Shown here: positions 17,029 through 25,619 of the stretch, piece after piece
How positions within the stretch are numbered: position 1 is the stretch's first letter
How the letters are laid out: each line of letters begins with the position of its first letter
Source of the DNA: Paenibacillaceae bacterium
Lineage (GTDB): Bacteria > Bacillota > Bacilli > Paenibacillales > NBRC-103111
Direction of reading: 5' to 3'
Assembly: GCA_029256185.1 (NCBI GenBank)
Contig: JAQSYI010000035.1
Span: 1 to 64,000 of the forward strand
Length of the DNA: 64,000 nt
Notes under the pieces: model-generated
Databases searched by the model: none
The model's input: the letters and a program-made list of their open reading frames with translations, nothing else
Told to the model about the DNA's origin: nothing
Made by a program: the position numbers and the translations under genes

Positions 17029-17138
17029 TGCTGTTGCGTTTTACCGCAGGACTGCCGAAGTGGCTTGAGCGGTGTCAACTGAAGTATTCTGAGAGGGTGC
17101 TGCTGATGCGTTTTACCGTAGGGCTGCTGAAGCGGATT
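17029..17138. repeat. 38-bp direct repeat upstream of the oxidoreductase operon
   Basis: 17029-17066 and 17101-17138 match at about 32 of 38 bases, both holding GCGTTTTACCG, and start 72 bases apart. They lie in the divergent promoter region between the AraC gene and the oxidoreductase, with the second copy ending about 25 bases before the start. Tandem AraC-family binding sites are one explanation. No other feature is evident in 16891-17164. Confidence 0.5.
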
Positions 17139-17164
17139 AGAAGAAGTCAGGAAGAGGTGAGGCT

Positions 17165-18160
17165 ATGAAGGCAATGCTGGCTGACGCAAGCGGGAGGCTT
17201 GCCTGGACCGAGGTTGCCGAGCCAGTCTTGAGAGACGATGAGGTTCTGGTGGAGATTGCGGCTGCGGGCTTGAACCGTGCGGACTTGCTGCAGCGGCAGG
17301 GGAAATATCCGTCTCCCGAAGGCTGCCCCCCCTGGATGGGCCTTGAAATTTCCGGAGTCATTACGGGTATGGGGCAGAAGGCCGAACAGGATGCAAGGTG
17401 GAAGATGGGAGACCAGGTGTGCGCTTTGCTGGGAGGGGGAGGATACGCAGAACGGGTTGCTGTGCACAGCGGCATGCTGATGCCCGTCCCCCAAGGGCTG
17501 TCGCTTGCAGAAGCTGCGGCGCTGCCCGAGGCCTTCGCCACCTCATACTTGAATTTGTTCATGGAAGGGAAGCTGTCGGAAGGACAGACGGCCTATATTC
17601 CCGCCGGGGCAAGCGGACTGGCAAGCGCGGCCATTCCGTTGGCCAAGGCCTTCGGGGCCAGAGTCATCACTTCTGTTCTGTCCGATGAGATCGCCCAATC
17701 CATCCGGCATCTGGGCGCAGACGTCATTATTAACAGCAAGACGCAAAGCGTCCCCGGGGTTCTGCAAGCAGAGGCAGAGAGGGGACATCCTGTCCATGTG
17801 GTGATGGACTGCCTGTCCGGCGAGGATATCGGGCGCTGCCTGCCTTATATGGCCCATGGCGGTTATTGGATCGTCATCTCGACCCTGGCGGGGACGGAAA
17901 CGGCGGTGCCCTTGCGCCAGCTGCTAACCAAAGGGCTGCATCTGGTAGGCAGCATGCTCAGAAACCGCTCGCCTGACCTGAAAGCCCATATTTTGCGGGA
18001 GCTGACCGAGAAGGTATGGCCCAAAATAGAATCGGGACAAATTCGTCCCCATATATACAAGGTGCTGCCTATGGAACAGGCCGGGGAAGCCCACCGGATC
18101 CTGGAGCACGGCGGACATACCGGCAAAATTGTCCTGGCGGTGAAGGGGAGCGGCAGTTGA
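17165..18160 (+). CDS. Zinc-independent quinone oxidoreductase (MDR family)
   Basis: A 331-residue medium-chain reductase. The segment GLNRADLLQRQGKYP and the NADPH-binding AGASGLASAAIPLAKAFGARV (residues 139-159, shown in part as AGASGLASAAIPLAKA) are typical of the PIG3/QorA-like quinone oxidoreductases. The cysteines that bind catalytic zinc in alcohol dehydrogenases are absent. The start has GGAAGAGGTG upstream. It is the first gene of a four-gene plus-strand operon, coupled to the next gene by a TTGA overlap. The substrate is probably a quinone or an enone. Confidence 0.86.
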   Translation: MKAMLADASGRLAWTEVAEPVLRDDEVLVEIAAAGLNRADLLQRQGKYPSPEGCPPWMGLEISGVITGMGQKAEQDARWKMGDQVCALLGGGGYAERVAVHSGMLMPVPQGLSLAEAAALPEAFATSYLNLFMEGKLSEGQTAYIPAGASGLASAAIPLAKAFGARVITSVLSDEIAQSIRHLGADVIINSKTQSVPGVLQAEAERGHPVHVVMDCLSGEDIGRCLPYMAHGGYWIVISTLAGTETAVPLRQLLTKGLHLVGSMLRNRSPDLKAHILRELTEKVWPKIESGQIRPHIYKVLPMEQAGEAHRILEHGGHTGKIVLAVKGSGS

Positions 18161-19161
18161 AAGCCGGAGGGCTTTCCGCGCCGGGTCCGGGGAAGCCGCT
18201 GCCCGTGGCTCAGAGCAAGAAGATATGGCTTGCCGATCCCAGGATGGTGGTGGTGTTGGCCGGGATTGCCGCCCTCCTGTGGGGCGTGGGTTATTCTGCG
18301 GTAAAAATCGGTTATGAATGGCTGGCCATTGCCCAAGATGACGTTCCCTCCAAGCTGTTGTTCGCAGGAATCCGGTTCCTGCTGGCCGGACTGATGGCGG
18401 CTCTGTGCGCCTGGGCGGCAGACAAAAAACCGCCTGTCCCCCGCAGAGACGGGCTGAAGGGGATTATGCTGCTGTCCCTGTTTCAGACCATTCTGCAATA
18501 CAGCGCTCTGTACATCGCCCTGGCCCATGTGACCGGAGCCAAAAGCTCGATTCTTAATCAGCTCGGTCCCTTTCTGCTGGTGCTGCTCGCCCACATGACG
18601 GATAAGAAGGACACCTTCCACTTGGGCAAGGCCGCAGGCTGTGCCATCGGCTTTTCCGGCATCATCCTCATCAATCTGGGCAGCGGGCTGAACGGGGGCT
18701 TTTCCATGCTGGGGGAAGGGTTTATCGTGTTGTCCTCCTTATCCGCAGCCGTCGGCTACATCGTCAGCAAGAAAGCAACGCAGCACGGGGGAGCCATTCT
18801 CCTGTCCGGGTACCAGCAGTTTATCGGGGGAGGTGTCCTGGCCATAGCGGGACTGATGGCGGGGGGAAGCCTGCAGATTGACAGTGCCAAGGATATCTGG
18901 ATTCTGCTTTACTTAAGCTTCTCCATCTCCGCCGCCTATGTCATCTGGGCCTTATTGCTCCAGTTCAATGATATCTCGAAGGTATCGGTGTACAAATTTG
19001 CCGTTCCGGTGTTCGGCGTGATCTCCTCGGGCTTGCTTCTGGGAGAGCAGGTCTGGACCATAAGAATGGCGGCTTCCCTGGTTCTGGTCAGCCTGGGCAT
19101 TATCGCGGTGAACCGCAGACCGGGAGGAAAGAAAATGACGGAAAGGACGGGATCAACGTGA
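18157..19161 (+). CDS. EamA/DMT-family transporter
   Basis: About 334 residues with ten predicted membrane helices in two five-helix EamA repeats; the first begins at VVVLAGIAALLWGVGYSAVK. I start it at TTG 18157, which overlaps the previous stop (TTGA) and has GGGGAG seven bases upstream; the longer open frame reads through the oxidoreductase gene. Its stop overlaps the SDR start (GTGA). DMT proteins usually export metabolites such as amino acids or nucleosides; the substrate here is unknown. Confidence 0.85.
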   Translation: MKAGGLSAPGPGKPLPVAQSKKIWLADPRMVVVLAGIAALLWGVGYSAVKIGYEWLAIAQDDVPSKLLFAGIRFLLAGLMAALCAWAADKKPPVPRRDGLKGIMLLSLFQTILQYSALYIALAHVTGAKSSILNQLGPFLLVLLAHMTDKKDTFHLGKAAGCAIGFSGIILINLGSGLNGGFSMLGEGFIVLSSLSAAVGYIVSKKATQHGGAILLSGYQQFIGGGVLAIAGLMAGGSLQIDSAKDIWILLYLSFSISAAYVIWALLLQFNDISKVSVYKFAVPVFGVISSGLLLGEQVWTIRMAASLVLVSLGIIAVNRRPGGKKMTERTGST

Positions 19162-19910
19162 AATTTTCAGGATGCACAGCAGTAGTCATCGGCGGCGGAG
19201 GATCAATCGGCGGGGCAATCTGCCGGGAACTGGCGCATAACGGGGCGGCCGTAGCCGTATGCGATTATGCTCTGGAGGCCGCCGAAGAGGTAGCTGCTCA
19301 GGCGGGAAACGGCAGCAAGGCCTATGCGGTCAATGTCCGGGATTATGCCGGCATTGAGCAATTGAAGGCCTCCGTACTGGAGGAGTACGGCAGGGCGGAC
19401 ATCTTCATCTATGCCGCAGGCGGCAGCGCCAGAGGAGATATTGCCCCGTTGCCGGTTATTAAGCCGGAGGTGATTGAAAATGTGATCGGCGTTAATCTGT
19501 TGGGAGCCATCTACAGCACCAGGGCGTTCCTCGACAGCATGATCGCACAAAAGTCGGGCAAAATCATCTACATCGCCTCGATTGTGGGTGTGAACGGTAT
19601 GGCCAAGCTGTCGGAATACGCCGCTGCCAAGGGCGGGGTGATCGCTATGGCCAAGTCTTTGGCCAAGGAGCTGGGCCCTCATGGGATCAATGTGAACTGC
19701 GTCTCCCCCGGTCTGGTGCCCAGACCGGAGCAGATGATGCCGGAAACTCTGGACTCCATGAAGGCAAGAAGCTATATCGGCAAGGTAACCATGCCGGAGG
19801 ACATCGCCAAGCTGACCGCTTTTCTTGCGTCTGCCGACGGGGATCTGGTCACCGGCCAGAACTATATCATGGACGGCGGACGCAGCCTTGCCAACAAAGG
19901 GGACCAATAG
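19158..19910 (+). CDS. Short-chain dehydrogenase/reductase
   Basis: A 250-residue classical SDR starting at GTG. It has the cofactor motif GGGGSIGG (residues 12-19), the NAG-like AAGGSA and the catalytic Ser-Tyr-Lys set: IASIVG, then YAAAKGG with Tyr and Lys four residues apart. The C-terminal NYIMDGGRS is typical of FabG-like enzymes. Asp at the end of the second strand (VAVCDYA) suggests NAD preference. It is translationally coupled to the transporter. Confidence 0.9.
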   Translation: MKFSGCTAVVIGGGGSIGGAICRELAHNGAAVAVCDYALEAAEEVAAQAGNGSKAYAVNVRDYAGIEQLKASVLEEYGRADIFIYAAGGSARGDIAPLPVIKPEVIENVIGVNLLGAIYSTRAFLDSMIAQKSGKIIYIASIVGVNGMAKLSEYAAAKGGVIAMAKSLAKELGPHGINVNCVSPGLVPRPEQMMPETLDSMKARSYIGKVTMPEDIAKLTAFLASADGDLVTGQNYIMDGGRSLANKGDQ

Positions 19911-19940
19911 CAGGATGATTGCACAAGAGAGGAGCAGTCG

Positions 19941-20930
19941 ATGATGGAGAACCGGATCAAGATCGGACAGATTGGCATCGGACATAATCACGCATCGGAG
20001 AAAATGAAGGCCCTCCGCCGATTTCCTGAGCTTTTTGAGGTGGTGGGTGTAGTGGAGAGCGACCCGGTATGGCGGGAGAAGCGCGGGCACATGGAAGAGT
20101 ATGAGGGACTTGCCTGGATGAGTGAGGAGGAGCTGCTGAGTACGCCGGGCTTGCAGGCGGTGGCTGTGGAAACCGACGGACATGAGCTTGTCCCCACCGC
20201 TTTGCGGTGTGTGGAGGCAGGCATGCACATTCATCTGGATAAGCCGGGCGGAGAAGACCTGCTCTTGTTCAAGCGATTGCTGGATGAAGCGGGGCGGAAA
20301 AATGTGACGGTGCAGTTGGGATATATGTACCGCTACAATGCCGCTGTCCGGTTTGCCGACAAGGCTGTCAAGGAGGGGCTGTTGGGCCATATCTTCGAGA
20401 TCGACGCCGTCATGAGCCGCCATGACGGGGATGAATACCGCCAATGGCTGAAGGGCTTCCAGGGCGGGGGCATGTATATTTTTGCCGGGCACCTGATCGA
20501 CCTGATTGTTTCCATGCTGGGCAAGCCGGAGAAGATTACGCCCTTCCCCCGCTGTACTCGGCCGGATATGGTGGTGGACAACGGACTGGCTGTTATGGAA
20601 TACAAGAACGGCTGCACGGTTACGGTCCGCACGGCGGTGACCGAGGTAGAGGGATATGTGCGGCGCAATATGGTGATTTGCGGCGACAAGGGCACCCTTG
20701 TCATTCAGCCGCTGGAGCCGCCTGAAGCGAAGCTGGCTTTACTGGAGGACCGGGACGGCTGGGTGAAGGGCTACCAGGATGTACCGCTGCCCCCGCCGGA
20801 GGGGCGCTATGACGAGCATATGAAGGAATTTGCAAGAATTGTCAGAGGGGAGATGGAGAACCCGTATCCCCTTAACCACGAATGGATCGTCCAGCAATGT
20901 CTGCTGGAGGCATGCGGCTACGGGCTGTAG
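19941..20930 (+). CDS. Gfo/Idh/MocA-family dehydrogenase
   Basis: A 329-residue NAD(P)-dependent oxidoreductase. The N-terminal Rossmann motif is degenerate (GQIGIGHNHA) and is followed by MHIHLDKPGGED, the family EKP-type catalytic lysine motif, and LGYMYRYNAAV. GGMYIFAGHLIDL carries the conserved catalytic His/Asp region. It ends the operon that begins at 17165. Such enzymes act on sugars, inositols or glycosides; together with the SDR this could be sugar-acid or cyclitol metabolism, which is inference. Confidence 0.87.
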   Translation: MMENRIKIGQIGIGHNHASEKMKALRRFPELFEVVGVVESDPVWREKRGHMEEYEGLAWMSEEELLSTPGLQAVAVETDGHELVPTALRCVEAGMHIHLDKPGGEDLLLFKRLLDEAGRKNVTVQLGYMYRYNAAVRFADKAVKEGLLGHIFEIDAVMSRHDGDEYRQWLKGFQGGGMYIFAGHLIDLIVSMLGKPEKITPFPRCTRPDMVVDNGLAVMEYKNGCTVTVRTAVTEVEGYVRRNMVICGDKGTLVIQPLEPPEAKLALLEDRDGWVKGYQDVPLPPPEGRYDEHMKEFARIVRGEMENPYPLNHEWIVQQCLLEACGYGL

Positions 20931-21375
20931 AGATATGCTCCGGGTGGAGCCGTACCGGTGTCCGGCCAACAGGAAAAGGAAGAATTGGCGGAAGGATCGC
21001 GGCCGGAGCCTTCCGCCAACCGGCCAGTCGGCGGGGGCAGCGGGTAGCGGAGGAGAGTAGATACCGGAGGGGAGTACCCCAAGCGAAATGCTCCAATAAG
21101 ATCCATGGAAATCCCTTATTCCCCGTGCCGCCTGCCCAATTGGTCCAATAAGGACCATGTTTTACCGCTATTCCTGAATTTCTCCCCCCTCCGAGGCCTT
21201 CAACCGGCCGATAAGGGAAGATGGGGGGCCTTATTTCCCTTCCGGCTACTCCGCCCGGAGAAACAGCGGAATTTACCTTCCCTTATTTCCAGCCTCGGCC
21301 CTGATCCAGCCTCTCACCTCTCAAGCCCCTTCCATCACCCTCCGTTATCCTCTATCATCCTCTATCACCCAAGGC
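20931..21375. repeat. Intergenic region with hairpin and roughly 50-bp-spaced degenerate repeats
   Basis: This 445-base gap between convergent genes holds no convincing gene. TTGGCGGAAGG (20985-20995) pairs perfectly with 21009-21019 and may be a terminator, though it lacks a T-run. Further on, motifs of the form YCCRATAAGR...CTTATT recur: CCAATAAG at 21093 and 21145 and CCGATAAGG at 21208, with TTATT ends near 21120, 21172, 21236 and 21286. The spacing of 48-64 bases resembles the other arrays in this window, but conservation is weaker. Confidence 0.45.
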
Positions 21376-22611
21376 TTATCCGCAGAAATAGGCTTCGAAG
21401 CTTCGCACTATTGCCTCATCTTCGCTTTCGGTTACCCGCAGGCGCAGCCGGTTGGTATGGACAGCCGGGAACCGGTCGATCTTCTTATGCCCGATGGCGC
21501 TTCCCGCAGCCAGCTCCACCCACCGGCCCTGCTGCCAGGCCTCCAGAACATAGGCGCGCACCCGCTCGCCATAGGCGATATCCTCCATGAGAATCACATG
21601 GTCCACAGCCGTGTCTGCTTCCCATTCCAGATTGACCGTTGCTCCCTGCCCGCCAGTCCGGGCCACAGGGGCTTCGAAGCGGCGCCGCACCTCGGCAGCG
21701 AACTCCAGAACCCGCTCCACATCCGCCTCCGGCAGCAGCCCCCGGTTATCGGGCGCGATATTCAGGAGCAGCGTACAGCCGTGACCCACCGAACGGTAAT
21801 AAATATCCAGCAGCTCCTCCAGAGTGTAGAGGGTATGCTCTTCATGGGGATGCCAGAACCAGCGCTTCTTGCGGATAGGCACATCGCATTCCGCAGGCAC
21901 CCATGCCGGCGTCTCCGGCAGCCAGGTGACCATATCGTTGGTGAACATGCTGAGCTTGGCCGATTCCGCCGTATTCCAGCAGGGATAGGGGGCTACGCCG
22001 TCTTCATTGCCTACCCAGCGGATCGTGGGCAGTCCCATATTGAAGATCATGGCATCAGGCTGATGCTGCTTCACCAACCCCATTATTCTGGACCAGTCAT
22101 ATTCCCTGCCGTGAGACCCGGCGCCGTCGAACCACACCTCCATCAGCGGTCCGTAGCCGGTCAGCAGCTCGGTAAGCTGGGCGGCATAGAAATCATCGTA
22201 TGCCTCCTTGTCCGGGTAACAGGGCTCATGCCGGTCCCACGGGGACAAGTACAGTCCGAAGCCCAACCCCACCTGACGGCAGGCGTCGGCAATCTCGCGG
22301 ACCACATCCCCCTGCCCGTTCTTCCACGGTGAGGAGCGGACGGAATAGTCTGTTGTTGCCGTAGGCCACAGGCAGAAGCCGTCATGATGCTTGGCCGTAA
22401 ACACCAGATAGGCGAAGCCCGCTTCCTTGGCTGTACGCGCCCATTGCATGGCATCCAGCTCCGTAGGATTGAACTTCTCCGGCGAATCCGTTCCCTCGCC
22501 CCACTCCTGGTCACAGAACGTATTCATGCCAAAGTGACAGAATAACCCCTGCTCCATGTCCTGCCAACGCAGCTGCTGCCGGGTAGGCAGTGCCAGCAAC
22601 TTCTTGCTCAT
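21376..22611 (-). CDS. GH29 alpha-L-fucosidase
   Basis: A 411-residue protein without a signal peptide, so probably cytoplasmic. It shows FGMNTF, YLVFTAKHHDGFCLW and the nucleophile region MEVWFDGAGS with the catalytic Asp, all characteristic of GH29. A C-terminal beta-domain (from about 330) follows. It removes alpha-L-fucose from oligosaccharides, and the short form is like subfamily B enzymes active on branched (1-3/4) linkages, which is inference. It is divergent from an AraC regulator at 22744. Confidence 0.9.
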   Translation of the reverse strand: MSKKLLALPTRQQLRWQDMEQGLFCHFGMNTFCDQEWGEGTDSPEKFNPTELDAMQWARTAKEAGFAYLVFTAKHHDGFCLWPTATTDYSVRSSPWKNGQGDVVREIADACRQVGLGFGLYLSPWDRHEPCYPDKEAYDDFYAAQLTELLTGYGPLMEVWFDGAGSHGREYDWSRIMGLVKQHQPDAMIFNMGLPTIRWVGNEDGVAPYPCWNTAESAKLSMFTNDMVTWLPETPAWVPAECDVPIRKKRWFWHPHEEHTLYTLEELLDIYYRSVGHGCTLLLNIAPDNRGLLPEADVERVLEFAAEVRRRFEAPVARTGGQGATVNLEWEADTAVDHVILMEDIAYGERVRAYVLEAWQQGRWVELAAGSAIGHKKIDRFPAVHTNRLRLRVTESEDEAIVRSFEAYFCG

Positions 22612-22743
22612 TGTATCGTCTCCCTTGTATATTCATAATGGATTTACCCTCATTGTAAGGTGCGCAGGACACAAAAAGAAGGTATAATAATATTGATTTT
22701 TTAGACAATACTAAGCTACTTTTATGAGGAAGCGGGAGTCCGC

Positions 22744-23565
22744 ATGAACCTGGACCGTACTTACTTATCCAATACCCAGATCACCCTGTCAGGCTGCGGG
22801 CTGGACCGGATGGACCCGGACTGGAGCCTGGTGAACGCCGTACAAAGCGATAATCTGCTCTGCCTGTTCCTGAACGGGGAGGGCTGGCTGCGCATCAATC
22901 ACCGGGACATGTACCCCATTCCGGGAGACCTCCTCCTGGTGCCTGCCGGGGCGCATCTCTCCGGCTCTACCAGCCAGAGCGCCCCCTTCTTCCGGTATTG
23001 GTGCCGCTTTGGTGCCACAGTGGGCGACGTATCCCTGTTCGATGTGGTGAATGCGCCCCAGTGGCTGTCTCTCCGGCATGACAAGTCCATTGTGTCCCAG
23101 TTCGAGGAATTGGTCCGCCAATACGAGAGCGACGGGCTGGCCGCTCCTTTTATAGCGAAATCCCTCTTGTTTCATATGGTTTCCCGGTTTATGGAGCGCT
23201 CCACCGTGGACCCGCTGCAGACCGAATCCATCCCTTCCGTCCACAAGCTGTATATTGTACTGCAATATATCGACAAACATCTGGCCGAGCAGATCACGGT
23301 GGAGCAATTGGCCCAGCTGGTTCACTTTCACCCCAACTATTTCCTGCATTATTTCAAGTCCATGCTGGGCATCTCGCCCATTGTGTACATCAACAAGAAG
23401 AGAATGCAGCGGGCCCAGACGCTTCTGCTCCACACGGAGCTGAGCATTGCCCAAATCTCCGAGCAATTGGGCATGCAGGCGGCTTATCTGTCCCGGATGT
23501 TCAAGAAAATGACCGGCTCCTCCCCTATTGAATTCAGACGGCTGCAGAGCAGGAACCGGGGATGA
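22744..23565 (+). CDS. AraC-family regulator, probable regulator of the fucosidase
   Basis: A 273-residue AraC/XylS protein with an N-terminal cupin (LLLVPAGAHLSGS) and two helix-turn-helix motifs (VEQLAQLVHFHPNYFLHYF and IAQISEQLGMQAAYLSRMF). A consensus TATAAT lies at 22683-22688 in the 132-base divergent gap shared with the fucosidase gene, which is its likely target. Confidence 0.9.
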   Translation: MNLDRTYLSNTQITLSGCGLDRMDPDWSLVNAVQSDNLLCLFLNGEGWLRINHRDMYPIPGDLLLVPAGAHLSGSTSQSAPFFRYWCRFGATVGDVSLFDVVNAPQWLSLRHDKSIVSQFEELVRQYESDGLAAPFIAKSLLFHMVSRFMERSTVDPLQTESIPSVHKLYIVLQYIDKHLAEQITVEQLAQLVHFHPNYFLHYFKSMLGISPIVYINKKRMQRAQTLLLHTELSIAQISEQLGMQAAYLSRMFKKMTGSSPIEFRRLQSRNRG

Positions 23566-23727
23566 GCCGGCTCCTCAGCCATTAATACGGACTGCTTAGG
23601 GTGATGCTCCTGGGATAAACGCCTCTGTGAGTCCTTTTTAACGCCATGTGTTTGTCCAGAAGCCAAGCCGCTTTTATACTTTGGCTACGTTAGTTCCTGA
23701 TGCTGATTTTTACGATGAGAATAACCT

Positions 23728-23755
23728 GGCGCTGTTCTTCCGCTAGCGCCTTTTT
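23728..23755 (+). terminator. Rho-independent terminator
   Basis: GGCGCT (23728-23733) pairs with AGCGCC (23745-23750) and is followed at once by TTTTT. It may end the AraC transcript. The group II intron fragment lies about 50 bases further on; class C introns favour sites next to such terminators. Confidence 0.7.
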
Positions 23756-23804
23756 ACGTTTCCATAGGAGTAACGACTTGTGGCTGTCCGCCCCGCTTAC
23801 TCCT

Positions 23805-23925
23805 GTAGAGTAAAGGGCTGGGAATACCAGCCCTCCGGGTAGAAGGGCCACCCAACTGGTGGCCGCCCCCCTCAGAACCCTTGCATGCGGATTTCCCGCA
23901 CCGGGCTCTTCAGGCTGAAGCATGC
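23805..23925 (-). mobile_element. 3' fragment of a group II (class C-like) intron
   Basis: Read on the minus strand, 23908-23875 is a 34-base domain V: it opens GAGCCC, has a GAAA loop and closes GGGTTC, with the catalytic AGC triad at the base. About 40 bases later a domain VI-like stem (AGGGCTGG/CCCAGCCC) is followed by TTTACTCTAC, the usual 3' end of class C introns. No reverse transcriptase, domains I-III or 5' end are visible, so only a remnant is left. An open frame of 87 codons over it is a known kind of spurious translation. The rest of 23566-23952 holds only the terminator at 23728. Confidence 0.72.
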
Positions 23926-23952
23926 AAGCAGAAAAGAATGGAGCATCGGACA

Positions 23953-24706
23953 ATGAAAACCATTAATGCGGCATTATCGGCAGCGGTTTTTCTGCGGAAT
24001 TCCATGCGGCGGCCTACCGCAGGGTGATCGGCTTAATCGTAAACATCCGGGCTGTAGCGGGCGGAAACAAGTACCGGGCGGCGGCTCCTTATTGCTGCTC
24101 AGTTCCCATCCGATTGCCGCGGCTATTCATCTGAAAAACTTTGAAGGCTGTTTGAAGTGGGGCAAACCCGTTCGTGTTCAGTCAGTGGTTGCCGATATGG
24201 CGCCGATGACGAAAAGCGCTGCATACAAGTCTGTGGAGAAACATTGGCTGGTAACGGATTGGACCGATGTGGAAACATGGGCAAGCGTAATCCTCACATT
24301 TACCGATGGTCCCAAAGCGGTCGTTGCAGCTTCATTTGCCGCTCTTGGCGGCATTCGCAACATTATGGATATCTATACTTCCAATTCCGTGATCAAATGC
24401 AATATGACACCAAATGACGGAATGATGGTATATGCGCCAAGTCCGGATATTTTTGCCCAAGAGTATGTTGCCGAGAAGCTTGAGACGAAGGCAGGCTGGA
24501 ATTTTGCCTCCACCGATGAAGACTGGGCCTGGGGCTACAATCAGGAAATGCAGGACTTCATGGAATGCATTGCCGGGGACCGGCCACCCTTATCCGACGG
24601 ACAAATGGCGAGAGACGTGCTGGAAGTGATTTATTCCGCGTACTTGTCGCATGAAATAGGGAAGCGGATCGATATTAATCATCTGGAAGAGGGGCTAGAA
24701 AGATGA
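23953..24706 (+). pseudogene. Gfo/Idh/MocA dehydrogenase remnant
   Basis: The ATG at 23953 has GGAG upstream and begins MKTIN. After a one-base deletion near 23969 another frame reads GIIGSGFSAEFHAAAYR, a typical Gfo/Idh nucleotide-binding start. The middle (catalytic EKP region) is missing. The C-terminal half is intact from about 24100, with GHPI-like SSHPIAAAIHLKNFEG, VASFAALGG-like VAASFAALGG and DFMECIAGDRPPLSDG. At least one frameshift and one internal deletion make it non-functional. Its stop overlaps the start of the next gene (ATGA), preserving the original operon junction. Confidence 0.82.
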
Positions 24707-25293
24707 ATAGCGAAGAGTTGAATGAAGCCACACTTGCCAAGGTTTACGGGCAAATTCCAACGAACCATTACTTGGCCAACCGTCACCAAGGGGAGTATTA
24801 TTCCGGCGATTATAAGCTAGGTGTGAACCTGTACAGCTTCAGCCACAACTTGTTCTCCTGGCTGCAGGGCAACAACGCGGCACCCCCGGTGGATACCCTG
24901 TCGCTTATTCGCTTTCTCAAAGAAATAGGCTGTGACTGCGTGGATATCACCAGCTACTTCATTCCCGGCTATGAAACCTTGACCATGCCTTCCAAACCGG
25001 ACAAAGATATTTTCGGGTATGCCGGGAGTATTCGACAGCTGTGCGGGGAACTAAGAATCGAGATAAGCGGTACGGGTGTTAAGAACGACTTTGCCGACCC
25101 TGATGCTGACAGACGGACCCTCGACGTTCAACGGGTCAAATATTGGATTGACGTTGCTGCGGCCATGGGCGCGCCTGTGATGCGCGTGTTTAACGGCGAG
25201 ATCCCGAAGGATATTTTGACCACCGATTGGGAGAATGAAGTCTTTGATTGGCTTATAGAGCTTTCCCATCCGTATACCGGAGCCTACAATTAG
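24703..25293 (+). pseudogene. Sugar phosphate isomerase/epimerase (TIM barrel), 3'-truncated
   Basis: The first 180 or so residues are a xylose-isomerase-like TIM barrel of the IolE/EndoIV superfamily: YKLGVNLYSFSHNLFSW, FLKEIGCDCVDITSYF and GAPVMRVFNGE. Family members are usually 280-300 residues, but here the frame runs out after 196. The last dozen codons (from about 25245) are antisense to a flavodoxin fragment, so the 3' third was lost in a rearrangement. It was probably co-transcribed with the broken dehydrogenase upstream. Confidence 0.8.
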
Positions 25294-25407
25294 CGTGTCA
25301 TAATCATTAAGCTCAGGCGTGTGTTTGGCTATATCGCAACTAGAGCAATCCGATAGTGTTGACTTCAGTAAATTCAACATGATTTGAATATGTTCAGCTT
25401 CTTGCAT
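25234..25407 (-). pseudogene. Flavodoxin-domain protein fragment
   Basis: About 58 codons read LLKSTLSDCSSCDIAKH and ELNDYDTLIVGSGIRMGKLY, followed by KPIKDFI. This matches the middle of flavodoxin-fold, HemG-like proteins (YDTIIIGSSIRMGK). Both ends are missing: the 5' side stops at the repeat cluster starting at 25436 and the 3' side runs into the isomerase remnant. It lies in the same orientation as the TetR fragment beyond the repeat-flanked gene; the two may once have been neighbours. Confidence 0.65.
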
Positions 25408-25435
25408 TTTGTTTTGTCTGCTGTGCTGCTTCTTC

Positions 25436-25619
25436 TTACGGAACTGAGCGCCGCTAACAGGTCGCTAATTGGCTTGTTGATATTCTTACGGAACTGAGCG
25501 CCGCTATAGGGGAGCCGGGAGGCGGTAATCGCTTGATTCCCGGCAAATAACGTCGCAGAGTTCCGTTACATTTCAAAAGGGGGGTATTTTCCTCAAATAA
25601 GGTTGCTCAGTTCCGTAAG
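25436..25619. repeat. Repeat cluster L flanking the nuclease-like gene
   Basis: Direct units TTACGGAACTGAGCGCCGCT start at 25436 and 25486, exactly 50 bases apart. A hairpin (GCCGGGA with TCCCGGC), a degenerate inverted unit (GAGTTCCGTTA, about 25558) and a full inverted unit (CTCAGTTCCGTAAG, 25606-25619) follow. The segment 25486-25619 matches 26507-26640 almost throughout (134 bases each). The terminal inverted unit overlaps the 3' end of the gene at 25607 and encodes its last residues (LRN and stop). Confidence 0.85.

Noticed and set aside
1..23804. CCCCGCTTACTCCT shared by position 2 and 23791
   Set aside because: A match of 14 bases is within chance expectation, and the surrounding sequences differ.
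23690..23953. An 87-codon minus-strand reading frame
   Set aside because: It translates the intron domains V and VI and has no protein features.
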